From positions 70,091-129,324 of the forward strand of contig NZ_LMTS01000346.1 in assembly GCF_001541225.1 (NCBI RefSeq): a DNA stretch of 59,234 nucleotides, in the 5' to 3' direction. This DNA comes from Variovorax sp. WDL1. Its GTDB lineage: Bacteria; Pseudomonadota; Gammaproteobacteria; Burkholderiales; Burkholderiaceae_C. Position 1 is the stretch's first letter; each line of letters starts with the position of its first letter. The translations under genes were made by a program, and so were the position numbers. The notes below the pieces were generated by a model. It worked only from the letters and a program-made list of their open reading frames with translations. It was not told the DNA's origin and searched no databases. Below, one piece after another: positions 59,201 to 59,234 of the stretch.

Positions 59201-59234
59201 GCCGCTTCCATCATGATGGTCTTGAACTCGCCGC
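59197..59234 (-). CDS. C-terminal tail of an unidentified gene upstream of murI
   Basis: Only the last 11 or so codons are in the window (GEFKTIMMEAA then stop). In Comamonadaceae a class I fumarate hydratase often precedes murI and would fit, but the tail is too short to identify. The stop overlaps the murI TTG. Confidence 0.45.
   Translation of the reverse strand, partial: GEFKTIMMEAA

Overview
The window is high-GC bacterial DNA whose gene content and order point to a betaproteobacterium of the Burkholderiales, most likely Comamonadaceae and Variovorax-like. Pointers are phoB-phoR, a zinc-free L31 (rpmE2), trxA-rho, an AddAB-type nuclease/helicase, ffs next to dnaX-ybaB-recR, gloB/methyltransferase/rnhA, moaA-mobA-moeA and a Bug (TctC) receptor. 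No tRNA, rRNA, CRISPR array or recognisable transposase was seen. The genus is inferred from gene content, not from a search.

Positions 1-32,050 read as a conserved chromosomal backbone: phosphate two-component system (5' cut), MATE exporter and GT-C-like membrane protein, L31, Gfo/Idh oxidoreductase, rho and trxA, a 1,958-residue single-chain AddB-AddA fusion, a flavoprotein, SRP RNA beside a shared bidirectional terminator, an astacin-like zinc peptidase, dnaX-ybaB-recR-MAPEG, a NitT/TauT-type ABC importer, an MltD-like lytic transglycosylase with gloB, a methyltransferase with rnhA, molybdopterin cofactor genes, and an SDR dehydrogenase. Genes are tightly packed with many 4-base start/stop overlaps, three of them using TTG starts.

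Positions 32,200-59,110 look more accessory. They hold a DsbA-like oxidoreductase, a small secreted protein, a VOC protein, a complete RND pump, then a loose cluster of regulators and redox/carbon enzymes: a solitary nuoF with a GNAT gene, an orphan ParS/MbcA-like protein, a FixJ-like regulator, an MHS-type transporter, a single-domain receiver, a LuxR-type regulator with a degenerate receiver, a cupin, an AhpD-like protein, msrB-msrA, a solitary homodimeric pyruvate dehydrogenase E1 (aceE-like), and a giant sensor kinase with a degenerate Ser/Thr-kinase head. My inference is a redox/stress-responsive regulon with three regulators and one giant kinase. Inverted repeats built on TACCAA lie in front of two of the regulators.

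The right edge carries the first ~29 codons of murI (glutamate racemase), broken off next to a Bug receptor gene. This marks a rearrangement junction and supports the view that the DNA to its left was inserted or rearranged.

The most interesting signals are: (1) the AddB-AddA fusion; (2) an A9 slippery run inside dnaX where both alternative frames stop within a few codons, predicting a gamma-like short form; (3) the pseudokinase-AAA-GAF-PAS-histidine kinase with its neighbouring regulators and orphan metabolic subunits; (4) the truncated murI; (5) gloB and a methyltransferase diverging from overlapping start codons.
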